Source: JAGQPD01 sp020426865
GTDB taxonomy: Bacteria; Planctomycetota; Planctomycetia; Pirellulales; Pirellulaceae
DNA: 64,000 bases
Reading direction: 5' to 3'
Assembly (NCBI GenBank): GCA_041399065.1
Contig: JAWKTN010000004.1
Coordinates: forward strand, 310,001 to 374,000
Part shown: one piece after another, positions 51,914 through 61,224 of the stretch
How the letters are laid out: the number at the start of each line of letters is the position of its first letter
Numbering within the stretch: the stretch's first letter is position 1
Made by a program: the position numbers and the translations under genes
Notes under the pieces: generated by a model
Told to the model about the DNA's origin: nothing
The model's database searches: none
Seen by the model: only the letters and a program-made list of their open reading frames with translations

Positions 51914-54900
51914 TCACCCTCGCACCCGCCGCAACCGGGCGACGAGGCCCAGCAAGCCGGCGAACAGCCACCCACACGTATTCGGCTCGGGTACCGAAGC
52001 GACCGCTGCAACCGAAAGCGTGTTTCCAAAGTTATCCTTCCAAATCGTGTAGTCCGCCGCGTCAATCACTCCGTTGTCGTTGCCATCGGCATCCAACGCG
52101 GAATTGGACCCGAAGTTGTCTTTCCAGACCGTGTAGTCCGCCGCATCGACGACACCGTTGCGATTGTAGTCGCCGGGCAAGGTCGCCGTTCCAATGGCAC
52201 CGTAATGTACGACACCCGTACGCAACTGATCTTCACCGCCGAGCAAGAATTGCAGTTCCAGGTCCTGCGTCCCGCCCACGGTAAACAGGTTGCCTAGCTC
52301 GAACGCGGTACCAGAAGCGAAGGTCTCTGTCCCAACCGCTCGCAACTCCGTTACCCGGTTGCTCGACGGATTGGCCTCGGCCCACGATGCCACGCCCTGG
52401 TCGTCCAAGCTGGACCACCCGGTCGGGCTCAGCGATCCTGACCCTGACGATACCTGGTACGCCTCAACCGCGATCTCAAATCCCGACTGGTTCTTCAGTT
52501 GGGCGCTTCCCGTGGTCGGGTCGATCGTCAGCACGAGATTGTTGTAGTTGTTCCCCACATACGAAATATCACCTTGAATCACCTCACCACTTGGCAACGA
52601 ATACTCGAACGCCAGATCGCTCAAATCGACCCCGAATTCCGCCGGCGCAGCCGGTTGATAGGCACCTCCCAAATTCAATGCCGCTCCGTTGGCGATCGCT
52701 GAGCTACTGGTCGGCTTCAATTCGTTCAGCGCCGTAGCGGTGCCATTGGCTTCGGTCCAATCCGAGACGTTTTGATCGTCGAGACTTGTCCACGCGGCCG
52801 GGTTCAGTGATCCTGAAGGCGAGAGTATTGAGTAACCGTCGAAATTCACGGCGTCACCAACCGGATTCATGATCCGTACGGCATTCGTTTCGCGATTTAC
52901 CTCCAACACCAAAACGGAATCGAGCGTCAACTGACCGAGCTTTCCGTTGGTTCCTCCGGCAATGGTTGTCATGCCATATCGCTGACCGGGCTGGGTTCCA
53001 CCGGCAACCACAATGTCACTAAAACCGTTCGTTACCTCGGCCGCATCGAACAATGTCCAGCTGCTTCCCCCAGTGGGCGACGTCCCACCAAAATCGACGT
53101 TCAACACGCCGCCGAGATTGGCAATGCCAGCCACCGAAATGACTGACGGTGTGCCGTCCTCAACCTGATGTTTGAGCTCGGAAGCACCACCCAAATTGAG
53201 ATTGCCGCCGACGTTGAATGTCACCGACTTGCCGCTAATCTGGGTGACCGAATTCAGCGTGGTATCGGCGCGGGAATTGATGGATCCGGTTCCGCTGAGC
53301 GACAACGTGCTGGGGGTGATGCCAACCACAGGATTGGTAATGTTCCCCTGAATATTGATCGTTTCCGCAGACAGAGTGCCGCCGTCCAGAATCGTGACCA
53401 TCCCGACGCCGCCGTTGAGACCCGCTCGAAGAATGCCATCGGTAATCCCCGGCGTCCCCACCACCACATCCAAGGCACCACCGTTGCGAATCTCCAATCG
53501 ACCGACAGCCCCGCCGGTGTTGCCGATTTGTACTTCGCCTGGGCCCGCCGCTATCACTGAGTCCACAATTGCCAATTTGGAATTGAGCACGGCATATTCG
53601 TCGAACAAGCCATCCGGAACCAGATTACCGTCCCAGTTGGTCCCGACACTCCAATTCCCCTCGTCGCCCGCCGGCTGAAAAATGACGGGAAACTGAGCCT
53701 GACAGCGATCTGCCGTGCCGGTCATCATCAGCGAGACCAATACCAGGCAACTTGCGCCGTGCAGCCGTCGGAACCGGCCCGTAGCCACGACGGCACCAGC
53801 GACCAGCAGTAACATGGTCGCTGGTTCGGGGACCGACTGCACCGCAGCACCAATGTTTCCCGCAGCCGATTTCCAGATGCGAAAGTCAGTGAAATCGACG
53901 ACACCATCGGAATTCAAATCGCCGTCGGAACGGCCTGTCACAGAGTTGTGGAAATTTCCGGCGATAATATCGAAGTCGGCCGTGGTGACCGCGCCGTCTA
54001 GATTGACGTCCCCTTCCGGAAATGTCACACCGGTCGTACTAAGGCCAGTATTGGCCACGTCGTCCAACACAATGTTCAGGTTCGCGCCGCTGCCGTTCAG
54101 CCCCAACGGACCCGTCAACCCTGTCGCAAAATCCCACCGCGTGTTGTTGACGATAGCGAATCCCGCACCGGCAACGTGCACGTCCAACAATTCCTGAAAT
54201 CCACCGGCATCAATCGCCGCAGCACTGTTGCCGACCTGATACAAAATGCTGATCTCCGCGGCACTCAACGCCGTGTTCCAAATCGCGACGTCATCCAGTG
54301 TCCCCTGTAACGGTTGACATGCAGCATTGTTCGCACATCGGCCAAGCGCAAGTGAACCCTCCGGTGATGTAACAACTTCGCGTGTAGCGCCCGACAACGA
54401 ACCGTTGTAGGCAAATGTTCCATCGACGTAAAAATCGACGTTTTCGAGCGTCGGCCCGGCTACGTCCGGTACGACAACCGTCACCATATGCCATCCGCCA
54501 TCGTTGACCGCCGGAGTCACACCGGAAAAATCCGTGCGCCCTCCACCAACACCTAGCTCGATATGCCCACCATTGTCGTTATCGACGTCAATGTCAAACT
54601 TCTGTCCGTTGGCAGTGATCCCGAACGTGAACAATGAATCCAGACCCGTGCCGCCGCTGGTGTTAACCCACACCGAAGCGGTGCGAGCCTGCGATCCGAC
54701 GACTGGAGTTGGCCCCGCTTCAACAACCGACGCTGACGTGTTGTCAAACATCAGGCCGCTCCCCAACTTCCCAGGCGCGAATACAGTCGTACTCCCAAGT
54801 ACACCGTTGTTCAGTCCGCCACTCCGACCATTGTTGGTGACGATCGAACCCGTCCCCTCGTCGAAACCCAAATGCACAACCAGTTCCGCCGATGCGGATG

Positions 54901-54952
54901 CCATAAACGCAAAATAAACCAAAGTCGTGACCAACGAGGCGTACTTCAGCAT
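51914..54952 (-). CDS. Fused double PEP-CTERM protein (LamG/dockerin plus second secreted protein)
   Basis: The 1012-aa frame starts with a signal peptide (KYASLVTTLVYFAFMASASA), GGAGG upstream. Residues 25-370 are LamG and dockerin (EGDVNLDGAVTTADFDIIAG near 318), ending in a complete sorting signal VPEPATMLLLVAGAVVATG at 374-392 with RFRR at 393-396. Without a stop, residues 397-420 form a second signal-peptide-like segment (GASCLVLVSLMMTG then ADRCQA), followed by a ~570-residue beta-rich region with a repeated ~75-residue unit (SLDDQNVSDWTEAN and SLDDQGVASWAEAN), a second dockerin (GDYNRNGVVDAADYTVWKD) and a second sorting signal VPEPNTCGWLFAGLLGL at 987. This is most simply two genes fused in frame. 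A GTG at 53788 could start the second protein alone. Confidence 0.85.
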   Translation of the reverse strand: MLKYASLVTTLVYFAFMASASAELVVHLGFDEGTGSIVTNNGRSGGLNNGVLGSTTVFAPGKLGSGLMFDNTSASVVEAGPTPVVGSQARTASVWVNTSGGTGLDSLFTFGITANGQKFDIDVDNDNGGHIELGVGGGRTDFSGVTPAVNDGGWHMVTVVVPDVAGPTLENVDFYVDGTFAYNGSLSGATREVVTSPEGSLALGRCANNAACQPLQGTLDDVAIWNTALSAAEISILYQVGNSAAAIDAGGFQELLDVHVAGAGFAIVNNTRWDFATGLTGPLGLNGSGANLNIVLDDVANTGLSTTGVTFPEGDVNLDGAVTTADFDIIAGNFHNSVTGRSDGDLNSDGVVDFTDFRIWKSAAGNIGAAVQSVPEPATMLLLVAGAVVATGRFRRLHGASCLVLVSLMMTGTADRCQAQFPVIFQPAGDEGNWSVGTNWDGNLVPDGLFDEYAVLNSKLAIVDSVIAAGPGEVQIGNTGGAVGRLEIRNGGALDVVVGTPGITDGILRAGLNGGVGMVTILDGGTLSAETINIQGNITNPVVGITPSTLSLSGTGSINSRADTTLNSVTQISGKSVTFNVGGNLNLGGASELKHQVEDGTPSVISVAGIANLGGVLNVDFGGTSPTGGSSWTLFDAAEVTNGFSDIVVAGGTQPGQRYGMTTIAGGTNGKLGQLTLDSVLVLEVNRETNAVRIMNPVGDAVNFDGYSILSPSGSLNPAAWTSLDDQNVSDWTEANGTATALNELKPTSSSAIANGAALNLGGAYQPAAPAEFGVDLSDLAFEYSLPSGEVIQGDISYVGNNYNNLVLTIDPTTGSAQLKNQSGFEIAVEAYQVSSGSGSLSPTGWSSLDDQGVASWAEANPSSNRVTELRAVGTETFASGTAFELGNLFTVGGTQDLELQFLLGGEDQLRTGVVHYGAIGTATLPGDYNRNGVVDAADYTVWKDNFGSNSALDADGNDNGVIDAADYTIWKDNFGNTLSVAAVASVPEPNTCGWLFAGLLGLVARLRRVRG

Positions 54953-55279
54953 GTCTTTCCTCCAGGATTCGAAGCAGCGTTGTGCATGTAGACGGAGCCC
55001 CTTATAAGCTAGTTCCTACTTTAAGCGATTTTACCGATTTTACCAGACGAAAAATAAGGAAAAACCACGTCTAAAATAGTCAAAATCTGATTTTGGCACA
55101 CCGTTTCTTGCGGCGAATCCATTGATGTGAAGCGGAACGCTCCCGCGTCCATTTCCCATACTCATGGGAACCGACCCTTGCGAGCCGCGGGCCCGTCGTC
55201 GAAACTGGGCTTGGTGAGCTGGCGCCCGTGTGCGCCAGAGGGAGAGGTATTTCTAGACATCGAAACAGGAGTGAATGTA
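54953..55279. other. Intergenic region between the PEP-CTERM gene and sodN
   Basis: These 327 bases hold a tandem 9-mer GATTTTACC x2 in an AT-rich stretch near 55027-55044, probably the promoter zone of the minus-strand gene, then two perfect hairpins on the sodN side: TTCCCAT-ACTC-ATGGGAA (55153-55170) and CTGGCGC-CCGTGT-GCGCCAG (55219-55238). The second ends 28 bases before the sodN ribosome site. Their role, if any, in sodN control is not known. Confidence 0.55.
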
Positions 55280-55747
55280 ATGCAACGATTCCATCGTACG
55301 ACGGCCAGCGCGATCTTGATACTTCTTGGCGTCGCCTCTCTGGTCCATGCCCACTGCGAAGTGCCTTGCGGCATCTACGGCGATCAACGTCGCTTCGAGG
55401 AGATGCTGGAGGACACCGACACAATTGCCAAAGCCATTTCGAACGTCCAAGAATTGGCCAGTAAGACCGACGCCCTGTCGGCCAACCAGTTAGGAAGATG
55501 GATCAGTACGAAAGAGGACCACGCGACCAACATCCAACATATTGTCGCCCAGTACTTTCTCACGCAACGCATCAAGGCCGACAACCCCGCTTACGTCAAG
55601 CAACTCACGGCGGCCCACGCTGTGATGGTGGCTGCGATGAAGTGCAAGCAGAACGCGGAGCCCGCTACGGCCGAGACACTGCGTAAAGCGATCCTCGATC
55701 TATATCGAGCGTACGAAGGTAAAGAACCGGCGTTTGAACATAAATAA
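55280..55747 (+). CDS. sodN: Nickel superoxide dismutase, Sec-exported
   Basis: NiSOD converts superoxide to oxygen and peroxide. The nickel hook HCEVPCGIY is at residues 25-33, matching the family's H1-C2-x-x-P5-C6-G7-x-Y9 where His1, Cys2 and Cys6 bind nickel. Residues 1-24 are a classical signal peptide (QRFHRTTASAILILLGVASLVHA), and cutting after VHA leaves exactly His1 at the N-terminus. The remaining helices include TKEDHATNIQHIVAQYFLTQRI. The ATG at 55280 has AGGAG eight bases upstream. Length is normal for mature NiSOD plus leader. No sodX peptidase gene is adjacent, in keeping with signal-peptidase maturation. Confidence 0.94.
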   Translation: MQRFHRTTASAILILLGVASLVHAHCEVPCGIYGDQRRFEEMLEDTDTIAKAISNVQELASKTDALSANQLGRWISTKEDHATNIQHIVAQYFLTQRIKADNPAYVKQLTAAHAVMVAAMKCKQNAEPATAETLRKAILDLYRAYEGKEPAFEHK

Positions 55748-55814
55748 GTATCGCCGAAGCGGTCGTAACGCACGCATGGCCGTCGCGCCTTTGCGTGCGT
55801 TGAAGGCCGATCCT

Positions 55815-57575
55815 TCATTGCTGTTTCGCGTGCGGGTGGCCCATGATTTTCTTCAGTTCGGGCCAACCGCGGGTATTGGCGACGTCGTGCCGAGTCAACC
55901 CGGCCCGACGCGCCTGGAGTACGCCATACCGCAGCACGTCTAACCCCTCAACGCTATGGGCATCGCTGCTGATGACAATCGGAATCCCCATTGCCTTGGC
56001 GGCCGCACAGTGGACGTCATTCAAGTCCAACCGCGCGGGATTGGCATTCAGTTCCAATATTTTTCCGTGTTGCTTGGCAACCCGCATCACTGCCTCCAGA
56101 TCCACTTGATACGGTTCGCGGCGATTGATCAATCGGCCCGTTGGGTGAGCGATCACGTCGACATGTGGGTTCTCCAGCGCCGATACGATCCGTTCGGTGA
56201 TTCGCTCTCGTGATTGATTCTGGCCGTAATGGACGCTGGCAATCACCCAATCCGCTTCCTCCAGCACGTCGTCTGGCAAATCCATGGTACCGTCTTCCAA
56301 GATGTCGCACTCAATTCCTTTGAGCACCACGAAGTCGTCAGGGATCGAGGCACGTAGCTTGTCGATCTGCTGCCATTGACTGCGCAAGCGTTTGGGATCG
56401 AGACCGTTGGCCATCGTGACTCGCCGCGAATGATCCGTGATGGCGACGTAACGGAGCCCTCGCTGTCTGGCGGCCGCGATCATCTCCTCGATACTGGCGG
56501 CTCCGTCGGTCGCGGTGGTGTGCATATGCAAATCGCCAATTAGATCCTCAGCCGTGATCAACGTGGGCAATTCTCCCTGTTCCGCCCACTGCAATTCCTT
56601 CCGCGCCTCACGCAACTCGGGCGCGATCCACGGGAGCTTTATGGCCCGATAGACATCTTCCTCCGTGCTTCCGGCAATCGATGGCCCGACCGCCTCGCCG
56701 TTCTCACCGGCTCGGTAAACACCGTATTCGTTGACGCGCAGCCCCAACTCCTTGGCGCGACCTCGAACAAGCACATTGTGTTCCTTGGAGCCGGTGAAAT
56801 ACTGCAGCGCGGCCCCAAACGATGCCGTCGGTACGACTCGCAAATCGACCTGGAGCCCGGACCTCAGCCGAACAGACATTTTGGTGTCTCCTCGCTGGAT
56901 CACGTCAGCAACGTCTTCGAATTGCTGAAATCGGTCCATCACTTCATTCACGTTCGAAGAATCGACCAAGACGTCGAGATCTCCCACGGTTTCCTTGCCT
57001 CGGCGGTAGCTGCCCGCTAGTTCCAGTTGACGTACCGCTTCGCACGACGACAGGAAGCTGCGTAACCGCTGAGCGATCTCGTCGGCCCGCGCCCAGTAGA
57101 TCCGCTGTCCCGCCGCCTCCGCGATCGCCATTCCCTTAAGTATTTGCTCCTCGGTCTTGGCGCCAAATCCCTTGAGCTTGCGGACTGTTCCCGACTGGCA
57201 GGCCTCGGCCAACTGTTCCAGATTGTCGATGCCGAGTTCACGATGCAAGACCGCGGCCTTCTTCGGCCCCAAGCCGGGGATCCGCAATAGGGATAACACC
57301 GATACGGGAATCTCGCGCAGCAGTTCCTCGAGCATGGCGATCGTGCCGTGTTCGACCAGCTCCCGACATTTAGCGGCCAAATCCTTCCCGATCCCTGGCA
57401 ATTTCGTGAGATCGACTTCCGGATCTTGCATGAGACCGGCGATCGGATCCGCCAGGTCGCGAACGGATCGGGCTCCGTTGCGATAGGCGCGGATACGAAA
57501 GGCATTCGCCCCTTGGAATTCGAGTAAATCCGCAATCTGTTCGAACGTTTCAGCGATTTGGTTGTTCGTAATCAT
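55815..57575 (-). CDS. polX: DNA polymerase X family with PHP domain
   Basis: The 586-aa product has an N-terminal 8-kDa-like helix-hairpin-helix domain (LPGIGKDLAAKC and IPGLGPKKAAVLHRELG), a palm with the metal-binding GSYRRGKETVGDLDVLVD, a fingers/thumb region with FTGSKEHNVLVRGRAKELG, and a C-terminal PHP domain with DLHMHTTATDG (near 346), ITDHSRR and VISSDAHSVEG. Bacterial PolX fills short gaps in base-excision repair and the PHP part is a 3'-5' exonuclease. Length is typical. It follows the DRG-like GTPase gene by 18 bases on the same strand. Confidence 0.95.
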   Translation of the reverse strand: MITNNQIAETFEQIADLLEFQGANAFRIRAYRNGARSVRDLADPIAGLMQDPEVDLTKLPGIGKDLAAKCRELVEHGTIAMLEELLREIPVSVLSLLRIPGLGPKKAAVLHRELGIDNLEQLAEACQSGTVRKLKGFGAKTEEQILKGMAIAEAAGQRIYWARADEIAQRLRSFLSSCEAVRQLELAGSYRRGKETVGDLDVLVDSSNVNEVMDRFQQFEDVADVIQRGDTKMSVRLRSGLQVDLRVVPTASFGAALQYFTGSKEHNVLVRGRAKELGLRVNEYGVYRAGENGEAVGPSIAGSTEEDVYRAIKLPWIAPELREARKELQWAEQGELPTLITAEDLIGDLHMHTTATDGAASIEEMIAAARQRGLRYVAITDHSRRVTMANGLDPKRLRSQWQQIDKLRASIPDDFVVLKGIECDILEDGTMDLPDDVLEEADWVIASVHYGQNQSRERITERIVSALENPHVDVIAHPTGRLINRREPYQVDLEAVMRVAKQHGKILELNANPARLDLNDVHCAAAKAMGIPIVISSDAHSVEGLDVLRYGVLQARRAGLTRHDVANTRGWPELKKIMGHPHAKQQ

Positions 57576-57580
57576 GTTCT

Positions 57581-57592
57581 CTGGCGCGCCAG
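57581..57592. other. Twelve-base palindrome between polX and the GTPase
   Basis: CTGGCGCGCCAG is a perfect palindrome in the 18-base gap between the two genes. It may be chance in GC-rich DNA; no repeat of it was noticed elsewhere. Confidence 0.25.
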
Positions 57593-57593
57593 C

Positions 57594-58583
57594 TCAGACG
57601 TGTAGCTCAACGATGTCCCTGTCGTGCAGCACGTAGTCCCCCTTGACCGTGGTACCATCATGCACCGCCGTTCCCCAGACCTTAGCAAATCTCAATTGTC
57701 GAGCCATATCCTTGTGAACGAGTGCTGCGACATCGGCCAGCGTGCCGCCTCGCCGGACCGTAAACGGCTTCGTGAAATCGGGCTCCTTCGCCTGCGGCAA
57801 TTTCGTGTATACCCGCACGACATCCAACGCTTCAAAAATCGCTCGTACCAATTCGTCGCATCCCTCCCCTGTCAGCGCACTAATCCGAAACTGGCGAAAC
57901 TCCTCCTGCCACTCCTCGGCAAACAACTCGCTGCGCAATGCCGCATCGGGAAGATCGATCTTGTTCCACACCGCATAGGTCCGAGTGAAAGACAAGCCAA
58001 TGTCGTTATCACTGAAACAGGTTTCAATTCCTAAACGTGTTTTGGTGTTATGGAGACGCTCCAGAACCGCTTGAAACAATGACAGGCCGTCGTCGGCGCC
58101 CATGTCGATCAACGCCAATACAAGATCCGCTCCGCGGATCAGTCCTTGCATGTAGGATTCCATTACGTCCGCAGTCACCGGCGGTGTGTCGATCAGCTGT
58201 ATCAACACATCTTCATAGGGCATCATTCCGGCCTGAGGTTCGCGAGTCGTAAATGGATAAGGGGCGACCTCCGGCTGGGCACGCGTGACCTGTGCTAAAA
58301 ACTGACTTTTTCCGGCATTGGGTGCTCCCAGCAATACCACTCGCCCCGCACCCTGTCGGGGAATGCGAACACTGTGCCCCTTCTTGCTCGACTTTTGCGA
58401 TTGGACGTCCTTGCGAGCCTTGCTGATCTTCTGCTTCAGCTCGGCCTGCAATCGGTCGGTACCCTTGTGCTTGGGCAGCTCGCGCAGCATCTCCTCCAGA
58501 CACTGCAGTTCTTCTTCGGGCGTCGAGGCCTGACGATAAGCCTGCTCGGCCTTGTGGTACTGATGCGTCAGATTTGCGGGCAT
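57594..58583 (-). CDS. DRG/Obg-like GTPase with TGS domain
   Basis: The 329-aa product has an N-terminal coiled-coil-like region (residues 1-65), the G domain with GAPNAGKS (86-93), the switch region APYPFTTREPQAGMMPYED, DTPP and NKID motifs, and a C-terminal TGS domain (DFTKPFTVRRGGTLADVAALVHKD). This is the DRG layout rather than Obg, which has an N-terminal Obg domain. DRG proteins associate with ribosomes or RNA; the bacterial ones are little studied. Coupling to polX is positional only. Confidence 0.86.
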   Translation of the reverse strand: MPANLTHQYHKAEQAYRQASTPEEELQCLEEMLRELPKHKGTDRLQAELKQKISKARKDVQSQKSSKKGHSVRIPRQGAGRVVLLGAPNAGKSQFLAQVTRAQPEVAPYPFTTREPQAGMMPYEDVLIQLIDTPPVTADVMESYMQGLIRGADLVLALIDMGADDGLSLFQAVLERLHNTKTRLGIETCFSDNDIGLSFTRTYAVWNKIDLPDAALRSELFAEEWQEEFRQFRISALTGEGCDELVRAIFEALDVVRVYTKLPQAKEPDFTKPFTVRRGGTLADVAALVHKDMARQLRFAKVWGTAVHDGTTVKGDYVLHDRDIVELHV

Positions 58584-58655
58584 GGACGCAGTTTATCGCG
58601 CGCCGGCGGTTTCGACGAGCCGCCGTGAACCGTTTCAAGCCGACATGCAGGTTGC

Positions 58656-60365
58656 CTAGCGAGCGGACGGCTGCCAACCTTCGTCGTCAATGTCCCCGCT
58701 ACGCTCCTTCGCCGGAACGCCGCGAATCGACGTCCCGGGCGTTGCCGGTTGCGAATCGCTCTCCGGGGCCGTCCGCACCGGCTGCCGATAGACCGTTGGA
58801 TAAGTAAACACCGGGACCGGCTGGTTACGTTCCGCCGATCCGCCACCGGAAAGTTCCGCCGTGACGGGAGCAACATCGCTGGCCGAATCGGCGTGGGACC
58901 AGTCGATCGGTACCGACGCCCAAGTTACCTCAGGTTCCCCCCTTTCCGCCGGCCGACGGCTCGCACTTCGCTGAAATCCACTGTCCGTACCGGTGCCCTC
59001 ACCGTTACTGCCGGCGCCCAAGCTGCGATCCTCGCGGCGCCAGTCTTCGCGGTCGCGATACATGTCAGGGAGCGGTTTAATCTGCGCTTCAATTCCGTTC
59101 GGCTTCTTGGTCGATGCGTCGTTCGGAGCGGCACCCCGCAGCCGGTTGCGAATCGAATCGAAGAGACTCTCGTCGTCCAATAGCGGAGGTGCTTCAACCT
59201 CCGCCTTCGGTTCGCTGACGTCCGTCGTCTGGCGACGAATCGTGTACCCGCCACCCGCAGCAGGTGCAGGTGTTTGTGGAGAAAGTGTTTGTGGAGATAG
59301 GGACGTCGCCGAGTTTTCGTCGATTGCGGAGTTGGACACCGAAGGCACTGGGCGGAGCTGATACCGTGTGTCGTCTGCCCGAGGTATCACAGGCTTGAGT
59401 TGCTGGAGTTCGGTCGGCGACAGGCTGGGAGCCTGATCGGCTGGTTGAAGCTGGTAGCCGCCGCTCGGACCGGACGATATGGATGACACACCAGTGTCTT
59501 CGGTCGATTGGGCCGCATAGTTGCCACCAGGGGAAACGTACGTACTGTTCGGATACGCTGGTACAACTTGTTGGCCGTACGGGATGCCATAGCTGGGGGA
59601 AAACTCCTGCCCATCGCTGTAACCCGGGCCAGCAGGCAGCGTTTGCTGGTAGGAAACCGCCGCGGCGCCAAAATGATAGGGGCCGTTAGGCGGAATTGCG
59701 CCGGCAGCCGGTTGGACCCCATACAACACTGCAGAATTGCCAGCATACCCGACCGTGTTGTAACCGTAGGTTGGCTGATAGGTGATATAAGGGACTCGGC
59801 GCGCCTGCCAAGAATATGTCGTGCAAGGTCGCATGCAGGAACCGGTGCTGCAAGCAACCGGTTGATAGGACGTTACTGGTACACGCGCCCAAACCGTCCG
59901 ATATGCGGTCTGCGGGGCATATCCGGCGACTTGATATCCGGAGGCTTGATAACCTGCGATTGGGGCATATCCCCCCCCCACGACCGATGCCTGCGCGCTA
60001 TAGGGACTACCGGCTGACCAATTCACGGGAGCCGTACCGATGCCGGGATATCCGTACGTCGCCATCGCACCACTGCTCGCAATGGGACTCGTCGGTACGC
60101 CATTTCCCCCTACCGGTACCATTGCCACGACTTGCGGTTGCGCCCGTCGCGAACGATTCGGAAAGAGCCAATCCAGCAATGACGCGTGACTGGGAGCGAC
60201 ACTACCGCACACGATGGCCAGGAACAGCGTTGGCACAACAAGTCCTGTCATCCGGCCTTGCAGCCGGAAGTCCGGCAGTCGGCGGTCGTGTGGTTGGCGG
60301 TTGTGTGATCGGCGGTCGCGAAGCTGGTTGTCATCGACAACGCTGGCGTCAACAATCCAATTCAT
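58656..60365 (-). CDS. Secreted Tyr/Gly/Pro-rich protein of unknown function
   Basis: The 569-aa product has a basic N-terminal region and a signal-peptide-like hydrophobic stretch (GLVVPTLFLAIVCGSVAPSHA near 41-61), then ASLLDWLFPNRSRRAQ. Residues about 75-310 are low complexity, rich in Tyr, Gly, Pro, Ala and Ser, with repeated short units such as QASGYQVAGYAP and TYQPTYGYNTVGYAG. One segment, YRTVWARVPVTSYQPVACSTGSC, recurs in other planctomycete proteins of this kind as far as can be recalled. The C-terminal half is charged and disordered-looking. It should be exported. No family is named and no catalytic motif is visible. Confidence 0.65.
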   Translation of the reverse strand: MNWIVDASVVDDNQLRDRRSHNRQPHDRRLPDFRLQGRMTGLVVPTLFLAIVCGSVAPSHASLLDWLFPNRSRRAQPQVVAMVPVGGNGVPTSPIASSGAMATYGYPGIGTAPVNWSAGSPYSAQASVVGGGYAPIAGYQASGYQVAGYAPQTAYRTVWARVPVTSYQPVACSTGSCMRPCTTYSWQARRVPYITYQPTYGYNTVGYAGNSAVLYGVQPAAGAIPPNGPYHFGAAAVSYQQTLPAGPGYSDGQEFSPSYGIPYGQQVVPAYPNSTYVSPGGNYAAQSTEDTGVSSISSGPSGGYQLQPADQAPSLSPTELQQLKPVIPRADDTRYQLRPVPSVSNSAIDENSATSLSPQTLSPQTPAPAAGGGYTIRRQTTDVSEPKAEVEAPPLLDDESLFDSIRNRLRGAAPNDASTKKPNGIEAQIKPLPDMYRDREDWRREDRSLGAGSNGEGTGTDSGFQRSASRRPAERGEPEVTWASVPIDWSHADSASDVAPVTAELSGGGSAERNQPVPVFTYPTVYRQPVRTAPESDSQPATPGTSIRGVPAKERSGDIDDEGWQPSAR

Positions 60366-60442
60366 GCATCTTTCTCCCGAGAATGAGTGGCTCGTAGAAT
60401 ACTAGACCACGAATGATGAGCGGAGAAGCGAAACCTGGAAAA

Positions 60443-60465
60443 TTCGCGTTGGTTCCCGACGCGAA
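60443..60465. other. Hairpin between the Tyr-rich gene and the ATPase gene
   Basis: TTCGCGT (60443-60449) and ACGCGAA (60459-60465) pair perfectly around a nine-base loop. No T-run follows on either strand, so it is at most a weak terminator for the upstream minus-strand operon. Confidence 0.35.
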
Positions 60466-60567
60466 CGGTCCGTTGGTAAGCATCGGGAAAAGCTGTCGGC
60501 GCCAGCAAAGATTGCGGACAGTTGGGAGAAGTTCCGATGGTAGCGATGCTAACGATTCTCAGGTCGC

Positions 60568-61224
60568 CTAAGCGACCCGGATGTCGCCGACTTCGCTGCG
60601 GCAGAATTCGTCAAATCGATCATACAAGGCGAACAGCACTTCACGCATGTTGCCGTCGTGTTCTTCCAACAATGAGTCCACCTGTCGGGCTGCTTGCACG
60701 GACCAGTCCACGGGCCATTCTTCCGTTAGTTCCTTGACAATCGTAATTGCCTGCATCCGCGACACCGATGTCCGGATCAGCGTCGGAATACGGATGTCAC
60801 GGTGAGAAGTCACCAATAGCCCCCAGCCCCGTCGACGACACTTGCGGGATAACCTCCAACGACGAAACCAGTTCAGTTCGTCGTAGCCATCGACCGCCAA
60901 TACACCGCCGCGCGGAAGATCCTGCATTTCCTCGTGATTGGACAGCATGAACTCGCCGCCCGGACCAATGCGTAAGAGAAACGCCGGCGTGTCTCGGGCG
61001 TCCAACTGGCAGACGAGCGTTTGTAGCAATGTCGTTTTTCCGGACCCATGCGCCCCGATAATCGCTCCCCAACTCCCCTGCTGTTCAAACTGCAATACGA
61101 TGTCCGCCGTACTCTCGTCAGCCCGGTGTACGTAATTCATTACCGCTGGCCGCACCCGCGCAGAAGAAAAGGGATTGCAGCGAGCCTCCAGTCGCATAGC
61201 AGGCTCGGTTACCCGAATATTCAT
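60568..61224 (-). CDS. P-loop ATPase of a three-gene operon
   Basis: The 218-aa product has Walker A GAHGSGKTT at residues 57-65, then LLRIGPGGEFML, and Walker B VLAVDGYDELNW near 105-116, with a later LLVTSHRDIRIPTLIRTS that could be a sensor region. It looks like a small AAA/STAND-like ATPase without added domains. Its ATG overlaps the stop of the arrestin-like gene upstream by four bases (ATGA), so it is translationally coupled to the two arrestin-like proteins. Its job is unknown. Confidence 0.75.
   Translation of the reverse strand: MNIRVTEPAMRLEARCNPFSSARVRPAVMNYVHRADESTADIVLQFEQQGSWGAIIGAHGSGKTTLLQTLVCQLDARDTPAFLLRIGPGGEFMLSNHEEMQDLPRGGVLAVDGYDELNWFRRWRLSRKCRRRGWGLLVTSHRDIRIPTLIRTSVSRMQAITIVKELTEEWPVDWSVQAARQVDSLLEEHDGNMREVLFALYDRFDEFCRSEVGDIRVA

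Noticed and set aside
51883..52065. N-terminal extension of the DUF1559 protein
   Set aside because: The upstream part of that frame overlaps the end of the PEP-CTERM gene and looks random; AAGGAG marks the ATG at 51882.
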